The notes under the pieces are model-generated. The model made no database searches and was not told where the DNA came from. It saw only the letters and a list, made by a program, of their open reading frames with translations. Shown here one piece after another: positions 7,795-17,012 of a stretch of DNA of 64,000 nt. The stretch is from Caldifarciminota bacterium (GTDB taxonomy: Bacteria > Hydrothermota > Tepidihabitantia > Tepidihabitantales > Tepidihabitantaceae): assembly GCA_026418295.1 (NCBI GenBank), contig JAOABP010000003.1:1-64000 (forward strand). Reading direction: 5' to 3'. Position numbers and translations under genes: made by a program. How positions within the stretch are numbered: position 1 is the stretch's first letter; each line of letters opens with the position of its first letter.

Positions 7795-9258
7795 TCAGCG
7801 ACAGAGTACCAGCGGCTTCCGGAATCCGCCCGGTCCGGTAAGCAGATAAACACCTGCCGGTAATGAACGGGCAAACCGGAGCCGGTAAACGCTGTATCCG
7901 ACAGATGTTATCTCCACCAGTCCACTTGCAACCTTTCCGCCGCTTTGGTCGAATACCGCAATTTCCCCATTACCCGCGGGCAGATACAGATAGCACCACC
8001 CCTTGACTGGATTGGGATTAACCCCCTGCTGCAGCACTGCCTGTCGGGCTTCGGCAACGCCAATCCCTCCCCACCAGGCATCAACACTGTAGGGCACCCC
8101 GTTCAGCACCTCCAGCCTGCCGGAATAAACCGGAAAACTGTCGTTAATGCAGTTTACGGTTGTAGCACATTCAACCCCAATATACCACCTGCCTCCGGCA
8201 GGATACCGGACCGTCATCAATTTACGAGCTCCGGGCGCAGTATCCGCAAAATCACAGCTGGAGCGGAAGGCAAATCCATTCCATTTCAGGTAAAGGTTGA
8301 GCTGAAACGAATCCGCCCCCTGAACCAGCACGCAGAGCGATTCCGCCCCTGGCGGCACATCAATCGCAAAATGATGATACTGCCGGTCACCGATCCGGGC
8401 AAACTCAGGCGCCTCCATGCCCCGGTCCATGATGCGCAGAACGCCCGGGAGAAGAATCGCCTTCAAGCGCGGTAACCCGACCCCATCAAGTGCATATCTG
8501 AGTACCGCCATCATCAGATGGAGTTGTTCACCCTGAGCAAAACCTTCAGGATGGGTCCCGACCACCACCACCCGTCCGCTGGTGTCAGCCCCCTTCCAGG
8601 CCCAGCCCGCACACCGGTTGTGCGCCGGATGGCCGAGGGTATCATAACGCAAAAGCACCTCGGTTCCCGCCGGCCAGTCCAGCGACTCATTGGCATAGGG
8701 TCCGCCGTTGAGGTACAGCCCGGTGATATAAAAATCGCCACCGAATGAGTCGTAAGCCAGCAGCGGCGACCCCGGTGGAATAAAATTTCCCACCCAGGCA
8801 CCACCGATACCGGTGTTTCTGGTCCTGCCGGGCCAGAGGTGATAGAAATAGGGTGACACTCCGGAATCCAGATTGGACAGCGAAGCCAGATAGGCACCCG
8901 CACAGGCACCGGTGTAACTGCCTCCCGCAGCAAAAAACTGCCGGATACACTGCCGGCCCGATTCACCCAGTGCCCGACTGTGACTTACCACATCCCCGCC
9001 GTTGGTGAAAATTGCCCGGAACCGGGGTGCACCATCCGGATAGAGCAGATAGCCGTTTTCGTCCAGTGAACAGCCGGCGATCACCCGCCGCAGCAGCAGC
9101 GAATCCTGCGCCGAAACAAATTCCAGACTCAAACCCAGACTTTCCGCCGCATAAAGCCGGGTACGATGGGTGAGACCGGTGCCCCCGTCCATGAAAACAT
9201 CCTTGTAAAACCCCTCAGCGCTGGTGAACAGCAGAAGACACGTCAGCATCCAGTGCAT
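7795..9258 (-). CDS. Secreted BPL_N/glutamine-amidotransferase-fold protein with C-terminal sorting domain
   Basis: A signal peptide (1-16) is followed by a class I amidotransferase-like domain of the BPL_N type: IFTNGGDVVS, then the nucleophile elbow SYTGACAGAY with Cys. The middle (about 290-390) resembles a bacterial pre-peptidase C-terminal beta domain. The end (about 405-487) has the NPNPVKG start and LPAGVYLLTG finish of Por-type sorting domains. It is likely exported; the substrate is unknown. Its start codon sits seven bases past a -10 box. Confidence 0.75.
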   Translation of the reverse strand: MHWMLTCLLLFTSAEGFYKDVFMDGGTGLTHRTRLYAAESLGLSLEFVSAQDSLLLRRVIAGCSLDENGYLLYPDGAPRFRAIFTNGGDVVSHSRALGESGRQCIRQFFAAGGSYTGACAGAYLASLSNLDSGVSPYFYHLWPGRTRNTGIGGAWVGNFIPPGSPLLAYDSFGGDFYITGLYLNGGPYANESLDWPAGTEVLLRYDTLGHPAHNRCAGWAWKGADTSGRVVVVGTHPEGFAQGEQLHLMMAVLRYALDGVGLPRLKAILLPGVLRIMDRGMEAPEFARIGDRQYHHFAIDVPPGAESLCVLVQGADSFQLNLYLKWNGFAFRSSCDFADTAPGARKLMTVRYPAGGRWYIGVECATTVNCINDSFPVYSGRLEVLNGVPYSVDAWWGGIGVAEARQAVLQQGVNPNPVKGWCYLYLPAGNGEIAVFDQSGGKVASGLVEITSVGYSVYRLRFARSLPAGVYLLTGPGGFRKPLVLCR

Positions 9259-9265
9259 CAGGACT

Positions 9266-9294
9266 AAATTAACTGCTGATCATGCTGGTGTCAA
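9266..9294 (-). promoter_or_regulatory. Leaderless-type promoter of the BPL_N-like gene
   Basis: Minus strand: TTGACA (9294-9289), 17-bp spacer, TAATTT (9271-9266), seven bases, then ATG 9258. The expected start is the A of the ATG. Confidence 0.7.
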
Positions 9295-9304
9295 GCGTTC
9301 AGAC

Positions 9305-9332
9305 TTGCAATCAGCCGGTAATCAATTATTAT
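9305..9332 (+). promoter_or_regulatory. Leaderless-type promoter of mgtE
   Basis: TTGCAA (9305-9310), 16-bp spacer, TATTAT (9327-9332), seven bases, then ATG 9340. Back to back with the minus-strand promoter at 9266-9294; the two -35 boxes are ten bases apart. Confidence 0.7.
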
Positions 9333-9339
9333 TGCAGTT

Positions 9340-10731
9340 ATGCCGGAAAGAAAGCGCATCAACATCCTCCGCCAGCTCCTCGAACCGGAAATCATTGAAC
9401 TCATAAGGCAGAAGAACTGGCATGCGCTTAAGGATGTTCTATCCTTCTGGCCCGCACCGGACATCGCCGACCTGATCTCCTCGCTCAAAGAACCGGATGT
9501 CGTCATCCTCTTCCGGCTGCTGCCCAGGCATCTCCAGTCCGAGGTATTTGCGGAATTTGACCCTGATACCCAGCTCACTCTGATCCGCAACCTCACCGAC
9601 GAACAGGTCAAGGCGCTGATGGCAGAACTGGCGCCGGATGATCGCACCGAGCTGTTTGAGGACCTGCCGCCGGAACTGATTCAGCGCGCCCTCAACCTGC
9701 TCTCACCGGAAGACCGGCGCGAGACGCTCATGAGCCTCGGTTTCCCGGAAAACAGCGTCGGCCGGCTTCTGACCCCGGACTATGTGTCTGTCCGCTCCCA
9801 CTGGACCGTCCGGCAGGCACTGGAACATATCCGCAAAAACGGTGTGGATGCGGAGACCATCAATACCGTCTATGTCGTCGACGAGCAGAACCGGCTGCTC
9901 GATGACATCCCATTGCGCAAACTCATCCTGGCCAGTCCGGAGGAAAAGATCGAGGCGCTGATGGACACCCAGGTGATCTCTGCTGAGGCAACGGTCGACC
10001 AGGAGGAAGCGGCGAGGATTATGCAGCGCTATGACCTGCTCGCCCTGCCTGTGGTTAACAGCGAAGGTATACTGCTGGGCATTGTTACAATTGACGACAT
10101 CCTTGACATCGTCCGGGAGGAACAGACCGAAGATATCACCAAAATCTCCGGTATTCATCCGGGTAGAATTGATCTGACCTTCATCACCAAACTGCGGGAG
10201 GTCCCGTTACGGCTCCTCTATCGCAGCCGGGTAGTATGGCTCCTTGCCCTGCTGTTCATGGACCTGATTACCGGCGGTATCATTCAGGGATTTTCTGAAC
10301 TGCTGGCAAGGTATGTGGTGCTCGTCACATTTCTGCCGGTGCTCGTGGACACCGCCGGCAATGCCGGCTCCCAGTCCGCAACCCTGGTGATCCGGGCGCT
10401 GGCGGTCGGTACCGTCCGGATGCGTGACTGGATTTATCTGCTGGGCAAAGAAATCCTGCTTGCCGCCGCGCTCGGACTGACCATGGGCTTGGGTATATCC
10501 GTTATGGGGGTCATTCGCGGTGGTATCAGAATTGCACCGGTAGTCGTCCTCGCGATGGTAATCAATGTGATTGTCGGAAGTGCGGTGGGCATCAGCCTCC
10601 CGTTCATATTTACAAAACTGAAAAGGGACCCGGCAACTGCCAGCACACCCCTGATTACGACTATCGCCGACATCTTCGGCACCGCAATCTATCTTGCAAT
10701 CGCCTGGCTCCTTTTGGGCAAACCGGCTTAA
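9340..10731 (+). CDS. mgtE: Magnesium transporter MgtE
   Basis: Full-length MgtE (463 residues). An N-terminal alpha-helical superhelix domain (about 1-125) is followed by paired CBS domains (about 130-265) that sense Mg2+, and five transmembrane helices (about 295-463). The family signature TAGNAGSQSAT in the first cytoplasmic loop is intact. It forms an inner-membrane dimeric Mg2+ channel. The -10 box ends seven bases before the ATG, leaving no room for an M-box riboswitch. It converges on trmFO with a two-base gap. Confidence 0.95.
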   Translation: MPERKRINILRQLLEPEIIELIRQKNWHALKDVLSFWPAPDIADLISSLKEPDVVILFRLLPRHLQSEVFAEFDPDTQLTLIRNLTDEQVKALMAELAPDDRTELFEDLPPELIQRALNLLSPEDRRETLMSLGFPENSVGRLLTPDYVSVRSHWTVRQALEHIRKNGVDAETINTVYVVDEQNRLLDDIPLRKLILASPEEKIEALMDTQVISAEATVDQEEAARIMQRYDLLALPVVNSEGILLGIVTIDDILDIVREEQTEDITKISGIHPGRIDLTFITKLREVPLRLLYRSRVVWLLALLFMDLITGGIIQGFSELLARYVVLVTFLPVLVDTAGNAGSQSATLVIRALAVGTVRMRDWIYLLGKEILLAAALGLTMGLGISVMGVIRGGIRIAPVVVLAMVINVIVGSAVGISLPFIFTKLKRDPATASTPLITTIADIFGTAIYLAIAWLLLGKPA

Positions 10732-10733
10732 CC

Positions 10734-12035
10734 CTATATCTTATCCTGGGCAAATTCTGCCCTTATCCCCTCCAAAGCCTCCAGTGCCCGAACTGCCATA
10801 AGGTGCCGTCTCCTGGCCGTTACGGCTCTTATGTTCCCCACCGGCAGCAGTCCAAAATTGGCGTTCATCGGCTGAAAATGGGGATTGGGGGTGGTAATAT
10901 ACTTCAGCAGTGCACCCAGCATTGTCATCTCCGGCACAGTAAGTGGGGCTTTCTCCTTAACCAGGCGGACAGCGTTGATGCCGGCAACCAGACCGGTGCC
11001 GATCGACTCCACATAACCCTCAACCCCGGCGAGCTGACCCGCAATAAAAAGGTCACGCCTGATTCTCGTCTGCAGTGTTGGCAGGAGGATTTCCGGGCTG
11101 TTGAGAAAGGTGTTGCGGTGAATGCTGCCGTAACGCAGAAACTCCGCCCGTTCCAGCCCGGGAATCATGCGGAAGACCCGCTCCTGCTCCGGCCGTCTCA
11201 GCCGGGTTTGAAACCCGACCAGATTGTACATCGTGCCGGCACGATTCTCCGGCCGCAGCTGCACGACCGCAAAAGGCATTCTGCCGGTGCGGGGATCAAC
11301 CAGACCGACCGGCTTCATCGGTCCGAACGCCAGTGCCAGCCGGTCACGCCGCGCCAGCTCCTCTACCGGCAGACAGCCCTCAAAAAACTGGATCTGCTCA
11401 AACTCGTGCGCCGGATAAACTTCAGCCGCCGCCAGTTCCTGCACAAACCGGTCGTACTCCTCTTCGCTTAACGGACAGTTCAGATAATCATCACCCTTGC
11501 CGTACCGGGAGGCGGTAAAAATCTTCTGCATATCAAGAGAGTCAGCAGCGACAATCGGTGCAATCGCATCATAGAAGTAAAGCCGGCGGTCGCCGAAGAT
11601 GTTTATCAGGGATTGCGTCATTCCTTCGGAGGTTAGCGGACCGGTGGCGATGATCGTCACCCCTTCCGGAATTCGTGTAATCTCCTCCCGGATCAGCTCC
11701 ACACCCAGATTTTGCAGCTCCCTTGCCACCTCCCGGGAGAAAATTTTCCGATCCACCACCAGCGCCTTACCGCCCGGCACCCGGGCGCGCTCAGCACACT
11801 CCAGGAGGACCGAGCCTAAAATTTTCAGCTCCGCCTTCAGCAGTCCGTGGGCGTTGGTCGGCTCCTCCGATTTCAGTGAGTTGGAACAGACCAGTTCGGC
11901 GACATCTCCGGTCTGATGAGCCGGGGTCATCTTGACCGGTCTCATCTCATACAGCCGGACCCGGACTCCGCGGCGCGCACATTGCAGTGCCGCCTCACAG
12001 CCGGCAAGCCCGGCACCGATGATGGTTACCACCAT
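10734..12035 (-). CDS. trmFO: Methylenetetrahydrofolate-tRNA (uracil-54-C5)-methyltransferase TrmFO
   Basis: FAD- and folate-dependent enzyme that makes m5U54 in tRNA. The N-terminal dinucleotide-binding motif GAGLAGCEAA is followed by TPAHQTGDVAELVCSNS, a TrmFO/GidA-family signature, and the length (433) is normal. The start overlaps the stop of the DUF4139 gene as TGATG, so the two are probably translationally coupled. mnmA, another tRNA modification gene, lies just upstream on the same strand. Confidence 0.96.
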   Translation of the reverse strand: MVVTIIGAGLAGCEAALQCARRGVRVRLYEMRPVKMTPAHQTGDVAELVCSNSLKSEEPTNAHGLLKAELKILGSVLLECAERARVPGGKALVVDRKIFSREVARELQNLGVELIREEITRIPEGVTIIATGPLTSEGMTQSLINIFGDRRLYFYDAIAPIVAADSLDMQKIFTASRYGKGDDYLNCPLSEEEYDRFVQELAAAEVYPAHEFEQIQFFEGCLPVEELARRDRLALAFGPMKPVGLVDPRTGRMPFAVVQLRPENRAGTMYNLVGFQTRLRRPEQERVFRMIPGLERAEFLRYGSIHRNTFLNSPEILLPTLQTRIRRDLFIAGQLAGVEGYVESIGTGLVAGINAVRLVKEKAPLTVPEMTMLGALLKYITTPNPHFQPMNANFGLLPVGNIRAVTARRRHLMAVRALEALEGIRAEFAQDKI

Positions 12036-13606
12036 CAGAACAGCCCGCTTACCCGCCGTCCTGCCGGATATTCAACCTGATATTCAAGGTTGATCTCAAA
12101 CCGTTCTCCGCTCCTGATCTCCGGCTCAAAGATATAAAGACCCCGGGCATCATCCTGCTCGGAATACCGGGGCTCAATTTTCGTCACGGTGACCTTTATT
12201 TCCCGCTGCTGGGAGACCGGCACCTGCTCAATAATACGGATTTTCACCGGTTTGGGATGATAGTTCTCTACAACTGTCCGGTAGACAAACTGCACCCGCT
12301 CCGCTTTACCGCCCAGGCCGACCCGGGACTTGAATGTCTTTACCAGCTCCCGCCGGACCTTCACCCGCTCATCAACGCCGAAACCCAGCACCACCGACTC
12401 CTGTGGCGCCACCGCCGGCAGCTGGATTGAACCGGTAAATTCATCACCAACATAGGTGTTCCCCTCACCGGCAAGCAGGACAAAATCAGTCGAGTTCAGC
12501 ACCTTTCCGGTAAGAAATACCTGCTCTCTTATCCGCGGCAGGGTGTAGTATTCAAACTCTGCGGGCAGTGAAATCTGAGCCAGGCTCAACTTTCTTGCCT
12601 CCTCACCCGATTTCAGACTTACCTTTCCCGGAATCACATACCGCAGTGAAATTCCGGTTTCAACCGGTGTAACTTCAGCCGGTGCCCCTGCTCTCAATTC
12701 AGTCTCAGCATCATAATATGCTGCCGCTTCTGCCTGAGCACCTGGTGCCGGCAGCGCCTTTGCCCTGAATGTCTCCTCAATCAGATAAAGATTCCAGGGT
12801 TCGGGCTCGGGCGGAGTAATCGCCGCCGATGGTGCAGCAGTGGAAAGTATCACCCGGACATCCTCCCAGTCCTCACCGGTGCGCTGACTGAGCCGGGCGT
12901 AATAACTCATACTAACCACACCCTTGCCCGGGTCGGCGCGAAGTTCGTAATACGGGCGCCATTCTGCCGCCCGGGGCAGGACATAGGAGAAGGCTATCCG
13001 GTAAGAACCCGGTTCACCTTCGACCGTAAATCGCAGCTCCTTGCGGTTCTCCACCAGCGCCCGCGCCGAATTCAGCTCCTGTCTTGCCGCCTCCAGCCGC
13101 TTTTTCAACTCCTCCTGTTCCCGCTGCAGTCTCAGCTGCCGGGTTTTGATCCGGGTCAGTTCATCAGCCAGAAAACCCAGCGCCCCGCGCCAGGATTCCG
13201 GCGCCACCCGCCCCTGCTGGAGCTCCTTGGAGATTATTTCCGGTGCACCCAGCTTAACCGAATTCAGAAACTCCTCCTTTGCCTTGAGCACCGCACCTTC
13301 ATCCTCCATCATCTTCAAACTGTCCTCCAGTAACCGAACCTTCTGCTCCAGACGGCGAACATCGGGTGTCGGCTCTGCCAGATACCCCTTTCTAATCTGA
13401 ACCTCACCGATCCGCAAACCCGGTGCCCGCACCCGGACTGAATTGTCCAGCAGACCGCCTGGCAGACCGGAAAATATTAGCTCCTCACTGCCGGTAATTT
13501 CAACCCGGGCACTCCGAATGACAGTTACCTGATTCGGATAAACTATCACGGTATCAATCCGGGATGTAACAGACATTCCCAAAAGCAGGGAAATCAAAAG
13601 TGTCAT
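12035..13606 (-). CDS. DUF4140/DUF4139 domain protein
   Basis: An N-terminal signal-like stretch is followed by a DUF4140-like region (about 15-75), a long coiled coil (about 80-190) and a DUF4139 beta-rich domain (about 200-523; RIAFSYVLPRAAEWRPYYELRA cut by family turns). Members are sometimes called mucoidy inhibitor MuiA; the biochemical role is unknown. AGGAGG precedes the ATG. It lies between mnmA and trmFO with 12-base and one-base junctions, so it is co-transcribed with tRNA modification genes, though no mechanistic link is evident. Confidence 0.85.
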   Translation of the reverse strand: MTLLISLLLGMSVTSRIDTVIVYPNQVTVIRSARVEITGSEELIFSGLPGGLLDNSVRVRAPGLRIGEVQIRKGYLAEPTPDVRRLEQKVRLLEDSLKMMEDEGAVLKAKEEFLNSVKLGAPEIISKELQQGRVAPESWRGALGFLADELTRIKTRQLRLQREQEELKKRLEAARQELNSARALVENRKELRFTVEGEPGSYRIAFSYVLPRAAEWRPYYELRADPGKGVVSMSYYARLSQRTGEDWEDVRVILSTAAPSAAITPPEPEPWNLYLIEETFRAKALPAPGAQAEAAAYYDAETELRAGAPAEVTPVETGISLRYVIPGKVSLKSGEEARKLSLAQISLPAEFEYYTLPRIREQVFLTGKVLNSTDFVLLAGEGNTYVGDEFTGSIQLPAVAPQESVVLGFGVDERVKVRRELVKTFKSRVGLGGKAERVQFVYRTVVENYHPKPVKIRIIEQVPVSQQREIKVTVTKIEPRYSEQDDARGLYIFEPEIRSGERFEINLEYQVEYPAGRRVSGLF

Positions 13607-13618
13607 AAAACCTCCTGA

Positions 13619-14674
13619 TCAGGGCTTGCTCTGCTCAATCGTGCCGCCACCCAGCACCTCATCATCCTGCCAGAACACCACCGCCTGACCTGGTGTCGGT
13701 GCCCATTGCGGCTGGTCAAATTTTACATAAACCCGGCCTTCGGGTAAAGGCTCAACCAGAGCAGGACCTCCGGCACCCTGATACCGCACCTTCGCCCAGA
13801 CCCGGACCGTTCCGGCTGGTGCCCTGCCAGAAATCCAGTTAATATTCTCTGCCCAGACCTGGGTCTGGTAAACCTCTGCCTCGCTACCGAGATAGATTGC
13901 ATGCTGCCGGGCATCAATTTTCACCACATACCGGCGGTCGCCAAACGCCATTCTCAACCCCTTACGCTGACCGATGGTGAAATTAACAATCCCTTTGTGC
14001 TCGCCCAGCAGCCTGCCCGCAGTATCATAGACCGGACCCGGCTGAAAAAGTTCCGGGCGCCTTTTTTTCAGAAAGCCCGCATAATCGTTGTCCGGGATGA
14101 AACAGATTTCCTGACTCTCCTCCCGTTCCGCATTGGGCAGACCCAGCTCCCACGCCCGCTGTCGCACCTGCTTTTTTTCATAATCACCCAGCGGCAGGAG
14201 CAGACCTGCCAGCTGTTCCTGATTTAAAGTATAAAGGAAATAGGACTGATCCTTGCGCGGGTCAACTCCTTTCAGCAGATGAAAAACACCGGCTTCATCC
14301 CGCACAACCCGGCTGTAATGACCCGTGGCAATCAAACCGGCACCAAGCTGGGCAGCCCGGTGGCGCAGAATCTCAAACTTGATCCGCCGGTTACACTCAA
14401 TACAGGGATTGGGCGTTCTGCCGCTGCTGTATTCGGCGATAAACGGCTCAACCACCATCCGCCGGAATTCAGTTTTCAGATTCAGCACATAGAAGGGAAT
14501 ACCCAGCGCTGCCGCCACCCGCTGGGCATTGAGCGCACCGGCACTGCCACAGCAGAGAGAATCACACTCCGCCAGCAGCAGGTGAACCCCGATCACCTCA
14601 TACCCCTGCGCCTTCAACAGTGCCGCGGCAACTGCTGAATCAACACCACCCGAAAGAGCCACTACCACCCGCAT
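13619..14674 (-). CDS. mnmA: tRNA 2-thiouridylase MnmA
   Basis: Thiolates U34 of Lys, Glu and Gln tRNAs using ATP and relayed sulfur. Seen: the PP-loop [15 protein letters not shown], the first catalytic Cys in [10 protein letters not shown], the second in [10 protein letters not shown], and a C-terminal barrel (to residue 351). Length is normal. No clear ribosome binding site precedes ATG 14674, which follows the anti-sigma gene by 16 bases. Confidence 0.97.
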   Translation of the reverse strand: MRVVVALSGGVDSAVAAALLKAQGYEVIGVHLLLAECDSLCCGSAGALNAQRVAAALGIPFYVLNLKTEFRRMVVEPFIAEYSSGRTPNPCIECNRRIKFEILRHRAAQLGAGLIATGHYSRVVRDEAGVFHLLKGVDPRKDQSYFLYTLNQEQLAGLLLPLGDYEKKQVRQRAWELGLPNAEREESQEICFIPDNDYAGFLKKRRPELFQPGPVYDTAGRLLGEHKGIVNFTIGQRKGLRMAFGDRRYVVKIDARQHAIYLGSEAEVYQTQVWAENINWISGRAPAGTVRVWAKVRYQGAGGPALVEPLPEGRVYVKFDQPQWAPTPGQAVVFWQDDEVLGGGTIEQSKP

Positions 14675-14690
14675 TGATAAGCCGGCCCGG

Positions 14691-14984
14691 TTACCGTGAT
14701 TTTTTCTGTTTAGTGGATTTCAGAACCTCCTGCAGGCGCTGCCACAGCTGACGGTGAGCGGTCTCAGGAACTTCCGGACCGGTCTCAAGATGACAATAAT
14801 GCACAGTCCGCTTCAAACTCCTCACCAGTCGGGCACACCGATAGCAGGTCTGGATGTGAATCAGCAGCCGCTGACGCTGCTCATCTTCAAGCTCACCGTC
14901 AACGAACTGGACCGCCAGTGTCTCAAGTTCGGTGCAATCACAACCCTCTTCAATTTTGGTTTTGTCTCGCTTTCTTCTTCCCAT
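14691..14984 (-). CDS. Putative zinc-finger anti-sigma factor
   Basis: A 97-residue soluble protein with the anti-sigma zinc-binding pattern [11 protein letters not shown] (His-x3-Cys-x2-Cys), as in the ZAS family. There is no membrane segment, so it would act in the cytoplasm like RsrA/ChrR-type factors. It directly follows the ECF sigma gene (29-base gap), the standard arrangement for a cognate pair. Basic, Lys-rich ends. GGGAG precedes the ATG. Confidence 0.78.
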   Translation of the reverse strand: MGRRKRDKTKIEEGCDCTELETLAVQFVDGELEDEQRQRLLIHIQTCYRCARLVRSLKRTVHYCHLETGPEVPETAHRQLWQRLQEVLKSTKQKKSR

Positions 14985-15013
14985 AACACTCCCTTTCCCC
15001 GGCGCCCATGAGC

Positions 15014-15619
15014 TCAGATATATCCTGCCAGTTTCTCCCGGAGTGCCAGACGCGCCCGGTGCAACCTGGACTTCACTGCCGGCACCGAAAGTTTGAGAAT
15101 CCGGCTCACCTCCTCATTACTCAATCCCTGCAGGTCCCGCAGCACTACCACTTTACGGTATTCCTCGGGCAACTCCCGAACCGCCTGATCCAGTTTTTCG
15201 CGCAGCCGTTTCTGGGCAAACGCCTCCTCAGGCGTCTGGGCGGTATCGGGCAGGTCAAATTTCAGATCATCAGTGTCCGGCACCGGTGCGTCCAGTGATA
15301 CCACCTCCACATTTCCCCGCCGGCGCAACCGGGTCAGACTCACATTGGTCGCAATCCGGTAAAGCCAGGTGTAAAATGAGGACTTGAACTGAAACTTGGG
15401 GAGAAACCGGTAGGCACGCAGAAAGGTGTCCTGCAGCGCCTCGGTGGCATCCTGCTCATTGCCGAGCAGCCGATAGGTGATATTGTAAACCTTGCGCTCA
15501 TAGCGCCGCACCAGCTCCTCAAACGCCTCCATATTACCCTGCTGGACCCGCCGTACCAGTTCCTCGTCAGAAACCGGTAACCCCGGAACCGCAACCTGAA
15601 GCCCCTTGGTCTCGGACAT
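15014..15619 (-). CDS. ECF-type RNA polymerase sigma factor
   Basis: Sigma-70 family, group IV (201 residues). Region 2 runs about residues 27-95 (ATEALQDTFLRAYRF, SSFYTWLYRIATN). Region 4 is a helix-turn-helix at about 140-190 (LSNEEVSRILKLSVPAVKSR). It probably works with the downstream zinc-finger anti-sigma protein and perhaps RseC, encoded 0.9 kb upstream. Its own promoter looks housekeeping-type and places transcription start at the ATG. Confidence 0.92.
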   Translation of the reverse strand: MSETKGLQVAVPGLPVSDEELVRRVQQGNMEAFEELVRRYERKVYNITYRLLGNEQDATEALQDTFLRAYRFLPKFQFKSSFYTWLYRIATNVSLTRLRRRGNVEVVSLDAPVPDTDDLKFDLPDTAQTPEEAFAQKRLREKLDQAVRELPEEYRKVVVLRDLQGLSNEEVSRILKLSVPAVKSRLHRARLALREKLAGYI

Positions 15620-15626
15620 GCCTATA

Positions 15627-15654
15627 AGGATATTGGCATCACCAAAACTGTCAA
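15627..15654 (-). promoter_or_regulatory. Leaderless-type promoter of the ECF sigma gene
   Basis: Minus strand: TTGACA (15654-15649), 16-bp spacer, TATCCT (15632-15627), seven bases, ATG 15619. The -10 box is weaker than the -35. Confidence 0.55.
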
Positions 15655-15670
15655 CCGCTAAACTGCTTCC

Positions 15671-16591
15671 TCAATTGTCCTTTGGCGGCACAATCCGCTG
15701 TCCGCGCCACCTGCCGGGCGAATTGTCAAACACCTGCACAATGTGATAGATGACACCGATCGATTTTCGCGGCGATTCACCGTGAAAGTAGTCGTGGATC
15801 AGATTGATATACTCCACCACCTGCCTCTCGTATTCACTCAGCTTTGGGTCATCCGGATGCAGCATCTGGGCGATTGCCCGCAGTTCATAGGACTTCGGCA
15901 GATCCAGAAAAACAATCGCCACCCCGGGATCGCTCATCTGGTTAAGGAAGGTATGGGTTTCAAAATTGGGCTGGGAATAAAGTTCGAGTGAGGTCTGTTT
16001 CGTCAGATCAAAAATCTCCTGCCCGTGCTGATAAAGACTTTCCAGTACCGCCAGCTTCCGTTCAGTGGAATCGTTCCAGGTTTTCTTCAGCAACTGAATC
16101 AGCTCCGCCAGCTTCTCCGGTCTGGGCAGCCAGCCCATTCCCTTGACCGCATTATTGATCGTAAAATACGAATCCTGCCGTTTTGCTCCGTGGCTGGCAA
16201 CAATACCGTTGTGTGGTCCCGCAATCTCGGGCATATTCATACTCCGGTTCTTCATCATCTCCCGGATCTCGGCGAGCTGGGCGAGCCGGCGCTCAAAATT
16301 CCACTTGAGAAAATCGGTCGGGAGCTCAACCACCCGGAACTCCTGCCAGCGACCCTCAACCTTCGCCCGGATGAGCCCCTGGTTCAGTTTTGAAACATCA
16401 ATATTGTCCTGATGAAACCATCCTTTCCAGACCCCCTTTTTCCCGGTGGAGTCTGCCGGATCGGGGACAAACCGGACATCCTGCCAGAAGTTTGCGGCCC
16501 CGTGCTCCGGATTCCTGAACTCCGGCTTATTATGATCTGCACTCATGGTCATTCCCGTTATTGTTATTAATAACAGCATTACTCTCATCAT
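15671..16591 (-). CDS. Exported protein of unknown function
   Basis: 306 residues. The first ATG is chosen because GGAGG lies five to seven bases upstream; it gives a short signal peptide (LLLITITGMTMSA). The mature part is hydrophilic and helix-rich with no family I recognise. Recurrent Trp-rich segments (NFWQDVRF, GVWKGWFH, GRWRGQRI) may mark a fold. The start lies inside rseC, a 62-base overlap, so the two are probably co-expressed. Confidence 0.7.
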   Translation of the reverse strand: MMRVMLLLITITGMTMSADHNKPEFRNPEHGAANFWQDVRFVPDPADSTGKKGVWKGWFHQDNIDVSKLNQGLIRAKVEGRWQEFRVVELPTDFLKWNFERRLAQLAEIREMMKNRSMNMPEIAGPHNGIVASHGAKRQDSYFTINNAVKGMGWLPRPEKLAELIQLLKKTWNDSTERKLAVLESLYQHGQEIFDLTKQTSLELYSQPNFETHTFLNQMSDPGVAIVFLDLPKSYELRAIAQMLHPDDPKLSEYERQVVEYINLIHDYFHGESPRKSIGVIYHIVQVFDNSPGRWRGQRIVPPKDN

Positions 16592-17012
16592 CCTGTCCTC
16601 CTTCTTTTATTTCGTTCACTCTGCTGACAATCACCGGCAGCTCCGCTCGCCGGTGCCGGTCAAGCAGGCGTAAAACCAGTCCACCTGCCAGCAATCCGGC
16701 ACCGGCGAATACTACTGCCAGCCAGTCGCTTCTGAGTAAAGACCCAAGTACGACTCCGGTGACCATCAGAATCGCAGGCAGTCCGAAGATCAGAAGCGCA
16801 GCCTTTAAGCTCTCCTGCTGCCTGCGCCTGAGCACCACCACTTCACCAATGCGGGCACCAATCTGATTCCGGGCAAGAACCACCCGTTCCTGTTTCCCGG
16901 TCCAGTTGCAGATTCCGGCAGCACCACAATGCTCACACCCGCCACTCGGCACTACCACCACCTCTGCCCGGCCGGCTTCAACCTTGATTACCCTGCCCTG
17001 CTCCTCAATCAC
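16530..17012 (-). CDS. rseC: RseC/MucC-type positive regulator of sigma-E
   Basis: 160 residues in the RseC layout: a Cys-rich cytoplasmic N-terminus (GGCEHCGAAGIC), then two transmembrane helices (about 72-92 and 97-117) and a short tail. In E. coli RseC modulates sigma-E and the SoxR-reducing complex. Here it lies 0.9 kb upstream of an ECF sigma gene on the same strand, which supports a regulatory role. GTG start overlaps the previous gene by eight bases. Confidence 0.82.
   Translation of the reverse strand: MIEEQGRVIKVEAGRAEVVVVPSGGCEHCGAAGICNWTGKQERVVLARNQIGARIGEVVVLRRRQQESLKAALLIFGLPAILMVTGVVLGSLLRSDWLAVVFAGAGLLAGGLVLRLLDRHRRAELPVIVSRVNEIKEGGQDDESNAVINNNNGNDHECRS

Noticed and set aside
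9290-9339. M-box (Mg2+ riboswitch) ahead of mgtE
   Set aside because: Only 81 bases separate the divergent starts and they are filled by promoter boxes; there is no transcribed leader to fold.
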